A stretch of DNA of 17,767 nucleotides from Betaproteobacteria bacterium (GCA_009922295.1 RFWA01000014.1:1-17767); one strand, 5' to 3'; positions 1-6,506 are shown, counted from the first letter of the stretch. Program-made: numbers and translations. The notes: generated by a model not told the origin, from the sequence alone.

Positions 1-492
1 TACCACATTGCCCAGGTTGAGCAGGTAGGCAGTTACCGCATAGACCTCGTCTGGGGTCAGTGATTTGGGTTGGTTCCAGGGCATGGCCCGGTTGATGTAG
101 TCCCACAGCGTTGACAGCGTGGCGACCTTCATCAGCGTGGTTCGGGTGGGGTAGGCTGCATCAGTCAGGCGTGCCACACGGCCAGTCTTCACATCCTGTC
201 CTGTGGTGCCGCCTACCAGGGGGTTAAAGACCTGGTTGGATTCTCCGAACACGCCGTGGCAGGAGGCGCATTTGGCTTCCCACACGTCCTGCCCCTGGGC
301 GACTGAGCCTGAGCCAGGGGGGAGGCCCTTGAAGTCCGGTCGGACGTCAATGTCCCAGGCGGCCAGTTCCTTGGGTGTTGCGGCGCGGCCTACCCCGGGG
401 TATTTGTCGTCGCTGGCGGTCGGCCCGGCCATCACGCCCAGCGCGCAGGCCAGGCTGGCCAGGGCCAGCCCGAGGTCACGACAGCTGAACAT
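1..492 (-). CDS. soxD: SoxD, cytochrome subunit of sulfane dehydrogenase SoxCD (partial, C-terminus off window)
   Basis: First 164 codons of a c-type cytochrome read on the minus strand; the rest lies beyond the left edge. The N-terminus has a hydrophobic leader (residues 7-22) ending near a MAGPTAS cleavage region, so the protein is periplasmic. One haem-binding motif, CASCH, is at residues 75-79, and Met137 in RAMPWNQP is the likely sixth haem ligand. Known SoxD proteins carry two haems and about 380 residues, so a second haem domain is expected outside the window. SoxD takes electrons from the molybdenum centre of SoxC during oxidation of the SoxYZ-bound sulfane sulfur. The ATG at 490-492 lies inside the 3' end of soxC (17-nt overlap, different frame) and has a GGCGAGG ribosome site just upstream, indicating translational coupling. 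The identity rests on the haem domain plus direct linkage to soxC. Confidence 0.9.
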   Translation of the reverse strand, partial: MFSCRDLGLALASLACALGVMAGPTASDDKYPGVGRAATPKELAAWDIDVRPDFKGLPPGSGSVAQGQDVWEAKCASCHGVFGESNQVFNPLVGGTTGQDVKTGRVARLTDAAYPTRTTLMKVATLSTLWDYINRAMPWNQPKSLTPDEVYAVTAYLLNLGNVV

Positions 493-1849
493 TTTTCACC
501 TCGCCGTTCTCCTGCACCAGCCACGACTGGATCGAGTTGTTATGGTAGATCGAGCGCGTGCCCCGCACTGCCCGGTTCTGACGGTAGCTGGGTTGCACAT
601 AGCCGGTGTCGTCGCTGGCCCGGCTTTGCAAGATGACTGGCTTGCCGTCCCAGACCCAGTCCAGGTTGAAGCGGGTCAGGCATTTGCTCAGTACCGGCGT
701 CTCCAACCGGGCCGCCCGCCAGTTACGCCCGCCGTCCACCGACACATCCACCCGGGCCACCTTGCCGCGACCCGACCAGGCCAGGCCGGTGATGTTGTAG
801 TAGCCCCGGTCCAGCAACACCTGTCCGCCCGAGGGCGTGGTGATGACGCTCTTGCACTCCTGGATGCTGGTGTATTGCCGGTGCAGGCCGTCGGGCATCA
901 GGTCGATGTAATGTATGGCTTCGTCTTTGGTGGCGTAGGGCTTGTCGCCCAGCTCGATGCGCCGAAGGTACTTGACCCAACTGACGCCCTGCGCACCGGG
1001 CACCACCAGTCGCAACGGGTAGCCGTTTTCGGGCCTCAGCATCTCACCGTTCTGACCATAGGCCACCAGTACCTCGCCACTCAGAATCTGGCTCAGCGGA
1101 ATGGTTCGCGTCAGGGAGGAACCGTCGGCGCCTTCGGCCAGCACAAATTTGCCTTTTTTCAGGTCGGCACCGGCCATCTCCAACAGCGTGATCAGCGGCA
1201 CCCCGGTGAACTCGCTGCAGGACAGCATGCCGTGGCTGTACTGGGCGGTGGGCACCGCCACATTCCCCCATTCCATGCCGGTGTTGGCCCCACATTCGAT
1301 GAAATGAAAGCGCGAGACGCTGGGCAGACGCATGATCTCGTCAACCGTGAACACCAGGGGCTTGGCCACCATGCCAGGCGCCGACCCATTGACCATCAGG
1401 CGGTGGCGCGACGGGTCGATGTCCCACCAGCCCTGGTGGTGCCGTTCGAAATGCAGCCCGCTGGGCGTCACGATGCCAAACATCGACTGCAAAGGCGCAA
1501 ATGACACGGAAGACTGGGTGGTTTGCGTCAGGCCCGGGCTTTGACGGCGCTGCAGATTTGATTCGAAGCGGGAAGGTTTGCCGTAGCCATCAGTGGCCAC
1601 GCCCTGGCCCAGCCCCTTGCTGTGTTCTGGCAGGTTCAGGATGTTGGGGTCGCCGCCGGCGCTCGGCGCAGGGTTGGACTGTGCCGCCGCCAGAGAGGTT
1701 GCGGTGGCGGCGGCAGCGGCCAGCGCACCGCGGATAAAGTCGCGCCGCCCGGTACGAGCCTGGCTGAACACGGTCTTTATCCCCTCTGGCCCCAGAAACC
1801 CCTCTGGTGCGCGGACCAGGCGCCCCGCGCTCACGTCGTTTGTGTTCAA
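476..1849 (-). CDS. soxC: SoxC, molybdopterin subunit of sulfane dehydrogenase SoxCD
   Basis: A 457-residue protein of the sulfite oxidase family. A twin-arginine motif (GRRDFIRG, residues 34-41) followed by an Ala-rich stretch marks Tat export, as expected for a folded molybdenum-cofactor enzyme in the periplasm. The oxidoreductase molybdopterin domain covers roughly residues 120-310. Cys186 in FIECGANTG fits the molybdenum-ligand cysteine of the family. A Mo-co dimerisation domain (about 320-440) contains VDVSVDGGRNW and the C-terminal IYHNNSIQSW. With SoxD it removes six electrons from the outer sulfane sulfur on SoxYZ, so thiosulfate can go fully to sulfate without sulfur globules. Translation most likely begins at a TTG (1847-1849), because AAAGGA lies 6 nt upstream and there is no in-frame ATG before the Tat signal. 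The gene follows a 211-bp spacer with a promoter-like site, and soxD overlaps its end. Confidence 0.95.
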   Translation of the reverse strand: MNTNDVSAGRLVRAPEGFLGPEGIKTVFSQARTGRRDFIRGALAAAAATATSLAAAQSNPAPSAGGDPNILNLPEHSKGLGQGVATDGYGKPSRFESNLQRRQSPGLTQTTQSSVSFAPLQSMFGIVTPSGLHFERHHQGWWDIDPSRHRLMVNGSAPGMVAKPLVFTVDEIMRLPSVSRFHFIECGANTGMEWGNVAVPTAQYSHGMLSCSEFTGVPLITLLEMAGADLKKGKFVLAEGADGSSLTRTIPLSQILSGEVLVAYGQNGEMLRPENGYPLRLVVPGAQGVSWVKYLRRIELGDKPYATKDEAIHYIDLMPDGLHRQYTSIQECKSVITTPSGGQVLLDRGYYNITGLAWSGRGKVARVDVSVDGGRNWRAARLETPVLSKCLTRFNLDWVWDGKPVILQSRASDDTGYVQPSYRQNRAVRGTRSIYHNNSIQSWLVQENGEVKNVQLS

Positions 1850-1855
1850 TCTATG

Positions 1856-1861
1856 TCCTTT
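1856..1861 (-). promoter_or_regulatory. Ribosome binding site of soxC
   Basis: AAAGGA on the minus strand, 6 nt before the TTG at 1849-1847. It decides the soxC start, since no ATG in that frame lies ahead of the Tat motif. Confidence 0.65.
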
Positions 1862-1915
1862 GTCGTCAAGCCTTCGCGGTCGAAGTCTTGATCGCCCTAA
1901 ATATCAATAAGTGCG

Positions 1916-1944
1916 AATATAAAGAACTATTGAAAAAGTCCCAA
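1916..1944 (-). promoter_or_regulatory. Candidate sigma70 promoter for soxCD
   Basis: On the minus strand, TTGGGA (1944-1939; four of six matches to TTGACA) and TATATT (1921-1916; five of six matches to TATAAT) are separated by exactly 17 nt. Transcription would start near 1909, giving a leader of about 60 nt before the soxC TTG. The surrounding sequence is AT-rich, unlike the rest of the window. An inverted repeat overlaps the -35 box and spacer (listed separately), which is where a repressor such as the ArsR-type protein at 6032-6391 would act. This is read by eye; no transcript data are available. Confidence 0.55.
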
Positions 1945-1947
1945 TAG
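1927..1947. promoter_or_regulatory. Inverted repeat over the soxC promoter (candidate operator)
   Basis: CTATTG (1927-1932) and CAATAG (1942-1947) form perfect 6-bp arms around a 9-bp centre. The 21-bp dyad covers the -35 box and part of the spacer of the candidate soxC promoter. Its length and AT-rich arms suit a winged-helix dimer such as an ArsR-family repressor. Binding by the SoxR-like protein of this cluster is inference. Confidence 0.4.
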
Positions 1948-1977
1948 GGGTTTCACCTAGGGCGGTGGCCCGCGTTG

Positions 1978-1989
1978 GCCTGATCAGGC
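1978..1989. repeat. Perfect 12-bp palindrome downstream of the thioredoxin gene
   Basis: GCCTGATCAGGC reads the same on both strands and lies between the stop of the thioredoxin-like gene and the soxC promoter. As RNA it would form only a 4-bp stem with a GATC loop and no U run, so it is not a clear terminator. A protein-binding site is possible, but nothing else in the sequence supports it. Confidence 0.3.
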
Positions 1990-2060
1990 AACAGGGACAG
2001 CTTGAGTTTGGTATCGCACTGCGCCAACCTGCCGGTCGATGGCACTGCCGTTGCGGTCGT

Positions 2061-2555
2061 TCAGGCCAGTGATTTTCGGGCTGTTTCCAGCCGTTGTGCC
2101 AAATAGGCGCCGTAGAAGTCGGGCAACAAGGCGCCGACCAGTCGCTCGGCCACCTCGGTACCCTGGCGGCCGAAGAACAGTAGCGTCGGCGCCACCTTGA
2201 CGCCCCATCGGCGCACTTGCTCGTCATGGGTGCCCGCCTGGCCTTGGGCGCCAAGCAACGGCAGGGCGCTGCCCATGTCAACCTGCACCACCGCCACCGC
2301 CTGCTCGCGCAGCAGCGGCGCCAAATGGCTTTCGCGCACTGCCTTGCAAAAGGGGCAGCCTGGCAGGCTCACCATCACGGTCAGGGGCAGGCCGCGCGCC
2401 AGTGCGGCGGCCAAATGCTGTGGGAATGCGTGCGCCAATGGCAGAGTCACCTCTGCCCCCTGGCTTACGCCGGTGGCCAGTAGCAGTGCCCCACCTAACA
2501 GTAGGCGTCGCCTGGCCATCGGCGTTGCCGTGTGCAAATTACGGGTTTGGGTCAT
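2061..2555 (-). CDS. Periplasmic thioredoxin-like protein (SoxS/SoxW-like)
   Basis: A 164-residue exported thioredoxin-fold protein. The N-terminus has an ARRRLLLGG basic start followed by a hydrophobic segment and a likely cleavage near SQGAEV (residues 31-36). The redox site is CPFC at residues 67-70, and VAPT with the expected cis-proline is at 122-124. This is the layout of the thioredoxins encoded in sox clusters, which reduce the reactive SoxY cysteine or related Sox thiols and keep the cycle active. Reducing power would come from a membrane electron carrier (SoxV or CcdA type) not present here. The ATG shares one base with the stop of the upstream SoxH-like gene (TGATG), with GGAG just ahead, so the two are translationally coupled. 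I cannot choose between the SoxS and SoxW names by eye. Confidence 0.85.
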   Translation of the reverse strand: MTQTRNLHTATPMARRRLLLGGALLLATGVSQGAEVTLPLAHAFPQHLAAALARGLPLTVMVSLPGCPFCKAVRESHLAPLLREQAVAVVQVDMGSALPLLGAQGQAGTHDEQVRRWGVKVAPTLLFFGRQGTEVAERLVGALLPDFYGAYLAQRLETARKSLA

Positions 2556-3568
2556 CAGTTCTCCTGCTCCAGCAGCAAGTAGGTGTTGTAGGCGTTCATG
2601 CGGTTGGCCAGCCGAAACAAGGGGAGGGCCTCAAAGCGGCTCCAGTCGGTCGCCGCATAGGCTTCTTCAAAAGGATCCATGTTTTTCGCGGCCTGGCCCA
2701 TGGCGTTGCGCAGGTAGCGCAGGTAGTCGCGGGTGAGCTGCAGGTCTTCGCGCGCCGATTCAGACACCGGCCCGTGGCCGGGCACGATCAGCTGGGTGTC
2801 CAAGGCCAGCAGGTCGTCAAGTGCCGCAATCCAGCGGCGGCTGTCGGCTTGGCCAACAAAGGGAATGCGGGCCCGAAACACCAGGTCGCCCGCAAACAGC
2901 AGCTTCTGTTGCGGCAGGTAAACCACCAGGTCTTCGGGCGTGTGCGCGGGCCCGACGTGCTTGATTTGAAGCTGCATCTCACCGATCTTGAATTCGCGGT
3001 CGTTGACCAGCCACTCGTCGGCCTCGACCAGCGCCGTGTTGGCGTCGATCCAGGGCGCCAGTTCCTGGCGAGAAGCCTGCAGACGCAGCCGTGCGGTGTC
3101 GGAGTTCAGGTAGCTGCGGGCCGAGCCATGGGCGAGGATGCGGGCGCCGAGCGCCTTGAAGACCTGCAACCCATAAACGTGGTCAGCGTGGTAGTGGGTC
3201 ACGATCACGTGGGTGATCGGCTGTGGCGTGACCTTGCGGATGGCCGCCACCAACTGCTGCGCCAGGGCCGGCGAGCCCAGCGCATCAATGACCACTACCC
3301 CCTGACCAGTGACGATAAAGCCAGCGTTCGAAATGAAATTCTGGTTGGCGGGCGAGCCCAGCGCCGTGAGGCCCTGCACGTACCAGACCGAAGGTGTCAA
3401 TTGCACGGGCGTCAGCGCCGAGGCCGTCTGCGCCAGGCTGGCACCGGCCAAGCCCAGTACCAACAGGCTCGCGATCCACTGCACAGCGCATGTGACGCAG
3501 CGCCAGCCACCGCCCAAGCTGGCGGTCACAAAGCGGTGCCAGGTTGGCAGGTGACAGGCGATGGGCAT
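2555..3568 (-). CDS. soxH: Periplasmic metallo-beta-lactamase-fold hydrolase, SoxH-like
   Basis: A 337-residue metallo-beta-lactamase superfamily protein. The metal-binding residues are visible in order: HYHADH (His125, His127, Asp129, His130), His209 in GPAHTPED, Asp228 in FAGDLV and His265 in PGHGP, so both zinc sites are complete. A hydrophobic leader around residues 30-46 ending ASLAQ indicates export. The ATG at 3568 gives a long basic leader, and internal GTG codons at residues 14 or 29 are alternative starts. The family includes SoxH of Paracoccus sox clusters and the zinc metallohydrolases found with PQQ enzymes; the substrate is unknown, and SoxH is not strictly needed for thiosulfate oxidation in known systems. 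Position between the dihaem cytochrome and the thioredoxin supports a sulfur-oxidation role rather than antibiotic resistance. Confidence 0.85.
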   Translation of the reverse strand: MPIACHLPTWHRFVTASLGGGWRCVTCAVQWIASLLVLGLAGASLAQTASALTPVQLTPSVWYVQGLTALGSPANQNFISNAGFIVTGQGVVVIDALGSPALAQQLVAAIRKVTPQPITHVIVTHYHADHVYGLQVFKALGARILAHGSARSYLNSDTARLRLQASRQELAPWIDANTALVEADEWLVNDREFKIGEMQLQIKHVGPAHTPEDLVVYLPQQKLLFAGDLVFRARIPFVGQADSRRWIAALDDLLALDTQLIVPGHGPVSESAREDLQLTRDYLRYLRNAMGQAAKNMDPFEEAYAATDWSRFEALPLFRLANRMNAYNTYLLLEQEN

Positions 3569-3621
3569 GGTCAGATAAGCTTAGCCGGGGCGGGCTGGGC
3601 TGAATTTGCGTTGGCTTGAAC

Positions 3622-4236
3622 CTACAGCCCCGCCAGGTACTGTGCAACCGCTGCCATTTCCAGCGCGGTCATCTTGCTGGCGATGGTGTGCATCACCGCA
3701 TTGTCATTGGTGCGTTCACGCGTGTTGAATTGTCTGAGCTGGGTTTCGATGTACCCCGCATACTGGCTGGCCAGCCGCGGCAGCGAGGCGGTGCCCAAGG
3801 CGGCTGGCCCGTGGCACGAGGCGCATGCCGGCACGCCAAGTGTGGGGTTGCCCTGGTGGTAAAGGTCGCGCCCTTGGGCTGTCAGTGCGGTGTCTTTCGG
3901 GGGCTCTTGCGCCACGGGCATTTTTTCAAAATATCGGCCCAGCGCCTCCATCTCGCCAGCACTCAGCTTGGTCACCATGGGGGCCATGGCGGTGCTTTTA
4001 CGCTTGCCGGATTTGAAGTTGTCGAGCTGCTTCAGCGTGTACGCCCAGTGCTGGCCAGCCAGCCGGGGAAACAGCTCGCTGCTTGCATCGCCTTCCACGC
4101 CGTGGCAAACGAAGCACACGCCGGCCACGATCTTGCGGGCGCGGGCCTCGTCGGCTTGGGCCTGCGCCTGCGCTGCGCCACTGACCAGGCCTGTCAACAG
4201 CGCTATGAGCAAAGTGGCGTATCGGGTGGGCAACAC
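3622..4236 (-). CDS. Dihaem cytochrome c (c4-like, SoxE-like electron acceptor)
   Basis: A 204-residue dihaem cytochrome when read from the GTG at 4236. A signal peptide (LLIALLTGLVSGAAQAQA) is followed by two class I cytochrome domains: CFVCH at residues 41-45 and CASCH at 138-142. Probable methionine ligands are Met84 (TAMAPM) and Met182 (NAVMHTIA). The two-domain layout is that of cytochrome c4 and of SoxE, the dihaem partner of the SoxF flavoprotein. It directly follows the flavoprotein gene, so it is a likely electron acceptor for sulfide or sulfane oxidation. The frame is open upstream to an ATG at 4311, which would overlap the flavoprotein gene by 37 nt and add 25 residues before the signal peptide. 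I prefer the GTG because AGG lies 6 nt ahead of it and it places the signal peptide at the N-terminus. Confidence 0.85.
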   Translation of the reverse strand: MLPTRYATLLIALLTGLVSGAAQAQAQADEARARKIVAGVCFVCHGVEGDASSELFPRLAGQHWAYTLKQLDNFKSGKRKSTAMAPMVTKLSAGEMEALGRYFEKMPVAQEPPKDTALTAQGRDLYHQGNPTLGVPACASCHGPAALGTASLPRLASQYAGYIETQLRQFNTRERTNDNAVMHTIASKMTALEMAAVAQYLAGL

Positions 4237-4274
4237 GGCGAGCCTGGACTTACGCAGAACGCGGTCTATGGGTT

Positions 4275-5558
4275 TCAGGCCAGTGTGTCGGCCCAGATGT
4301 TGTAGGCCCATGCCATGGCGTAGCGTCCCTCCAACTCACTGGCTGCGCTGGACACACCGCCCGAACCTGGCACGGTCAGCATGGTTTTTTGGGCTGCGTC
4401 GTAGCGGTGCACGCTGGCCACATGCACCACGTCCTCGTCGCTGACAAAGCTGTAGCAGGTGTTGTTGTAGATCGGCATCGTGTTGGGCTGCTTGTCAGTC
4501 AAGAGCGCTACCACCGCAGCCGCGCAGGTCTTGCCGTGCTGGTTGGCCATGTGGCCGGACTTGGGCATGGCAGGTGCAACCTGGATCGAGTCGCCAATCA
4601 CATGGATGTTTTTGGCTGCCTTGGACTCGTGCGTCAGGAAGTCGATCTCGCACCAGCGCTGGTTTGCCGTGGCCAGTCCGGTCTTGACCGCAATGTCGCC
4701 GGCACGCATGGGCGGCAACACATTGAGCACATCGGCCTTGATGTCATCGTTGAACTCGAATTTCAGCGTGCTAGTCGCGACATCCACATCGGTCAACATA
4801 TGTTTGGAGCGGTAGTCCACAATGCCTTGGTAACGTTCGGCCCAGGCCTTCTTGAACAAGGGCCCCTTGGATGTGACGTCGTCGTTGGCATCAAGCACCA
4901 GCACCTTGCTTTTGGGCTTTGCTTTGCTGAAGTAATGCGCCACCTGACAAGCCCGCTCATACGGGCCGGGCGGGCAGCGGTAGGGGGCCAGTGGAATGGT
5001 CAACGCGTACACGCCGCCGTCAGGCATGGCCTCAAGTTGTTGGCGCAGCGCCACCGTCTGAGGCCCCGCTTTCCAGGCGTGCAAGACCTGCTCTTGAGCG
5101 CCGGCCTGGGCCATGCCGGGCAGACCCTCCATGATGAAATCCACGCCGGGTGAGAGGATCAGCCGGTCGTAGGGCAGTTCGCCGCCGCCGGCCAAGCGCA
5201 CGGTGCGTTTGTCGGGGTCGATGCTGGTGACCCTGTCGCGGACCACCGTCACGCCATGGCGCTTGCTCAGGTTGTCATAGGACGTGGTGATGTCGGCCAT
5301 GGTCTTGCTGCCGCCAAGCACCAGGTTGGAGATGGGGCAGGAGACAAAAGCAGCATTGGGCTCGACCAGGGTCACGTTGATCTGCTGGTCCGACCACATC
5401 CGCACATATTTAGCGGCTGTGGCACCGCCATAGCCGCCACCCACCACCACCACTTTGGGCCCACTTTGTGAGCTGGTGTTGGCAAAGGCGGAGCCAAGAC
5501 CTGAAGCGCCGAGTACCGTGCCGTAAGCGGCGGTTTGGATCAATTGACGACGTTGCAT
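4275..5558 (-). CDS. soxF: Flavocytochrome c sulfide dehydrogenase, flavoprotein subunit (SoxF/FccB)
   Basis: A 427-residue FAD-binding sulfide dehydrogenase. A twin-arginine leader (MQRRQLIQ, Arg3-Arg4) points to Tat export. The FAD-binding Rossmann motif VVVVGGGYGG is at residues 36-45. A second nucleotide-binding element NIHVIGDS is at 317-324. The redox-active cysteine pair is present as Cys195 in YRCPPGPYERAC and Cys368 in YNNTCYS, matching the spacing of the active-site disulfide of the Allochromatium enzyme. The C-terminal FCSD domain covers roughly 350-427. It oxidises sulfide to sulfur or polysulfide in the periplasm and passes electrons to a cytochrome c subunit. Here one candidate cytochrome lies on each side: a monohaem gene 29 nt upstream and a dihaem gene just downstream. 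A good AGGGG ribosome site precedes the ATG. The name fccB would be equally valid. Confidence 0.93.
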   Translation of the reverse strand: MQRRQLIQTAAYGTVLGASGLGSAFANTSSQSGPKVVVVGGGYGGATAAKYVRMWSDQQINVTLVEPNAAFVSCPISNLVLGGSKTMADITTSYDNLSKRHGVTVVRDRVTSIDPDKRTVRLAGGGELPYDRLILSPGVDFIMEGLPGMAQAGAQEQVLHAWKAGPQTVALRQQLEAMPDGGVYALTIPLAPYRCPPGPYERACQVAHYFSKAKPKSKVLVLDANDDVTSKGPLFKKAWAERYQGIVDYRSKHMLTDVDVATSTLKFEFNDDIKADVLNVLPPMRAGDIAVKTGLATANQRWCEIDFLTHESKAAKNIHVIGDSIQVAPAMPKSGHMANQHGKTCAAAVVALLTDKQPNTMPIYNNTCYSFVSDEDVVHVASVHRYDAAQKTMLTVPGSGGVSSAASELEGRYAMAWAYNIWADTLA

Positions 5559-5587
5559 GCTGTACCCCTGTGCTGCTGATGGACTGC

Positions 5588-5896
5588 TTATTTTTTGAGC
5601 GCGGCAAAGTAGCCGGCCAACTGCTCGATTTGCTCGTCGGTGTAGCCTTTGCTGATCTGGTGCATCAGGGTGGCGGGTTTGCGGCCGGTTTTGAAATCCA
5701 TCAGCTTTTTCTGAAGATCATCCTTGGGCACCCCGGCCAGGGACTCCATGCCGGGTTGGGCGACGCCCAACGTGCCATGACAATTGGCGCAGGCCGCGGC
5801 CCAACTGCGCAGTTGCAAGGCGTCAACCTGTGCCCACGCAACCTGGCTAACCCAGAGCAAGGTGGTGGCGGCCATGAGCCGGAAGGGTGTGGACAT
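5588..5896 (-). CDS. Small monohaem cytochrome c of the SoxF/FccB unit
   Basis: A 102-residue exported cytochrome c. The leader ends at VAWAQ (residues 19-23), the single haem motif is CANCH at 36-40, and Met78 in ATLMHQISKGY is the probable sixth ligand. Size and the closing KGYTDEQIEQLAGYFA helix resemble the monohaem FccA-type cytochrome subunits of flavocytochrome c. The ATG at 5896 is chosen because AGGAG sits 5 nt upstream and the signal peptide starts there; the frame continues open to 6001 but adds only unlikely sequence. It is the first gene after a promoter-like site and precedes soxF by 29 nt, so the pair is probably co-transcribed and forms the sulfide dehydrogenase complex. Confidence 0.85.
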   Translation of the reverse strand: MSTPFRLMAATTLLWVSQVAWAQVDALQLRSWAAACANCHGTLGVAQPGMESLAGVPKDDLQKKLMDFKTGRKPATLMHQISKGYTDEQIEQLAGYFAALKK

Positions 5897-5947
5897 AGTG
5901 ACTCCTGTTGGGCATCCGGTCGACCCGGACAAATAAATCAATGACGG

Positions 5948-5976
5948 CTTATGTTTGACTGGAATTATTGGCTCAA
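5948..5976 (-). promoter_or_regulatory. Candidate sigma70 promoter for the cytochrome-soxF operon
   Basis: On the minus strand TTGAGC (5976-5971) and CATAAG (5953-5948) match four of six consensus bases each, with a 17-nt spacer. Transcription would start about 45 nt before the ATG at 5896. It lies in the AT-rich gap between the regulator stop (6032) and the cytochrome start. The strength of the call is modest because neither box is close to consensus. Confidence 0.4.
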
Positions 5977-6031
5977 GACCACGACCGCACACTCCGTACA
6001 AACCCGAAGCTATGTCTCGTCCTGCGCTCAG

Positions 6032-6391
6032 TCAGGCCGACTCAATGGCGATTTGAGTACAGACAGCTCGGCACAGACTCACCACACGGTCGTTCACGAT
6101 GCGGTAAAAAATCTGCACACCGTCACGTCGTTTGCCCAGCACACCCGCTTTGTAAAGCGTATTGAGATGCTGTGACATATTGGGCTGTGTCGTGTCGATT
6201 TCCCCCAACAGCTCGCCTACGTTTTTTTCGCCATGGCAAAGGCTGCTGATGATCTTGAGCCGCATCGGTGCCGACATGACACGAAATATTTCGGCAGCGC
6301 TCTCGAACACCTGATCTGTCTCTGAAAACGAGGGGTTTGTCGGACTCGATCCAGCCGAGTCCTGTGTGGGATCTGTCGGGTTGTTTGCCAT
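6032..6391 (-). CDS. ArsR-family transcriptional regulator, SoxR-like
   Basis: A 119-residue winged-helix repressor. Residues 30-100 carry the ArsR fold: MSAPMRLKIISSL (39-51), the recognition helix TTQPNMSQHLNTLYKAGV (67-84) and the wing KRRDGVQIFYRI (87-98). Three cysteines are present: Cys52 in the helix LCHGEK and Cys107 and Cys111 in the last helix (SLCRAVC). A cysteine in the alpha-2 region plus C-terminal cysteines recalls sulfur-responsive repressors of the SoxR/BigR/SqrR type, where disulfide or polysulfide formation releases DNA. Its place just ahead of the sox genes, in the same direction, makes it the likely regulator of this cluster. The first 28 residues are low-complexity (Pro, Ser, Thr). 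The gene begins 40 nt after the tRNA, so it may be read from the tRNA promoter. Confidence 0.88.
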   Translation of the reverse strand: MANNPTDPTQDSAGSSPTNPSFSETDQVFESAAEIFRVMSAPMRLKIISSLCHGEKNVGELLGEIDTTQPNMSQHLNTLYKAGVLGKRRDGVQIFYRIVNDRVVSLCRAVCTQIAIESA

Positions 6392-6431
6392 GCGTCCATG
6401 CTAACACTGCCCTCGCGGCCAGCTTAGCGCC

Positions 6432-6506
6432 TGGCGCCCCCGACGGGAATCGAACCCATATCTAGCGCTTAGGAGGCGCTCGTTCTATCCATTGAACTAC
6501 GGCGGC
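6432..6506 (-). tRNA. tRNA-Arg (anticodon CCU)
   Basis: Cloverleaf on the minus strand. Acceptor GCCGCCG (6506-6500) pairs with CGGGGGC (6442-6436) except at the fourth pair, which is G opposite G. TA follows at positions 8-9, then a D arm GTTC/GAAC, anticodon stem AGCGC/GCGCT with loop CTCCTAA (anticodon CCT, arginine AGG codons), and T arm ATGGG-TTCGATT-CCCGT. The discriminator is G and the CCA end is encoded (6434-6432). A weak -10-like TAGAAT lies at 6523-6518, about 12 nt before the 5' end. No clear terminator separates it from the downstream regulator gene. Confidence 0.93.

Noticed and set aside
203..1504. 433-residue open frame on the plus strand opposite soxC
   Set aside because: It mirrors the soxC/soxD codons in a GC-rich region, shows no recognisable domain, and soxC on the other strand has full family motifs.
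1904..2281. 125-residue minus-strand frame between soxC and the thioredoxin gene
   Set aside because: Overlaps the thioredoxin gene in another frame, is Arg/Cys-rich shadow sequence, and its 3' part covers the soxC promoter region.
2402..3619. 405-residue open frame on the plus strand opposite the SoxH-like gene
   Set aside because: Antisense shadow; the minus strand carries the complete metal-binding motifs of a metallo-beta-lactamase.
3616..4305. 229-residue plus-strand frame lying exactly over the dihaem cytochrome
   Set aside because: Same length as the antisense cytochrome frame because of codon bias; no domain seen, and the other strand has two CxxCH motifs.
6432..6506. tRNA gene as an attachment site of an integrated element
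   Set aside because: Neighbours on both sides are ordinary chromosomal genes and no integrase or direct repeat of the tRNA 3' end is seen in the window.
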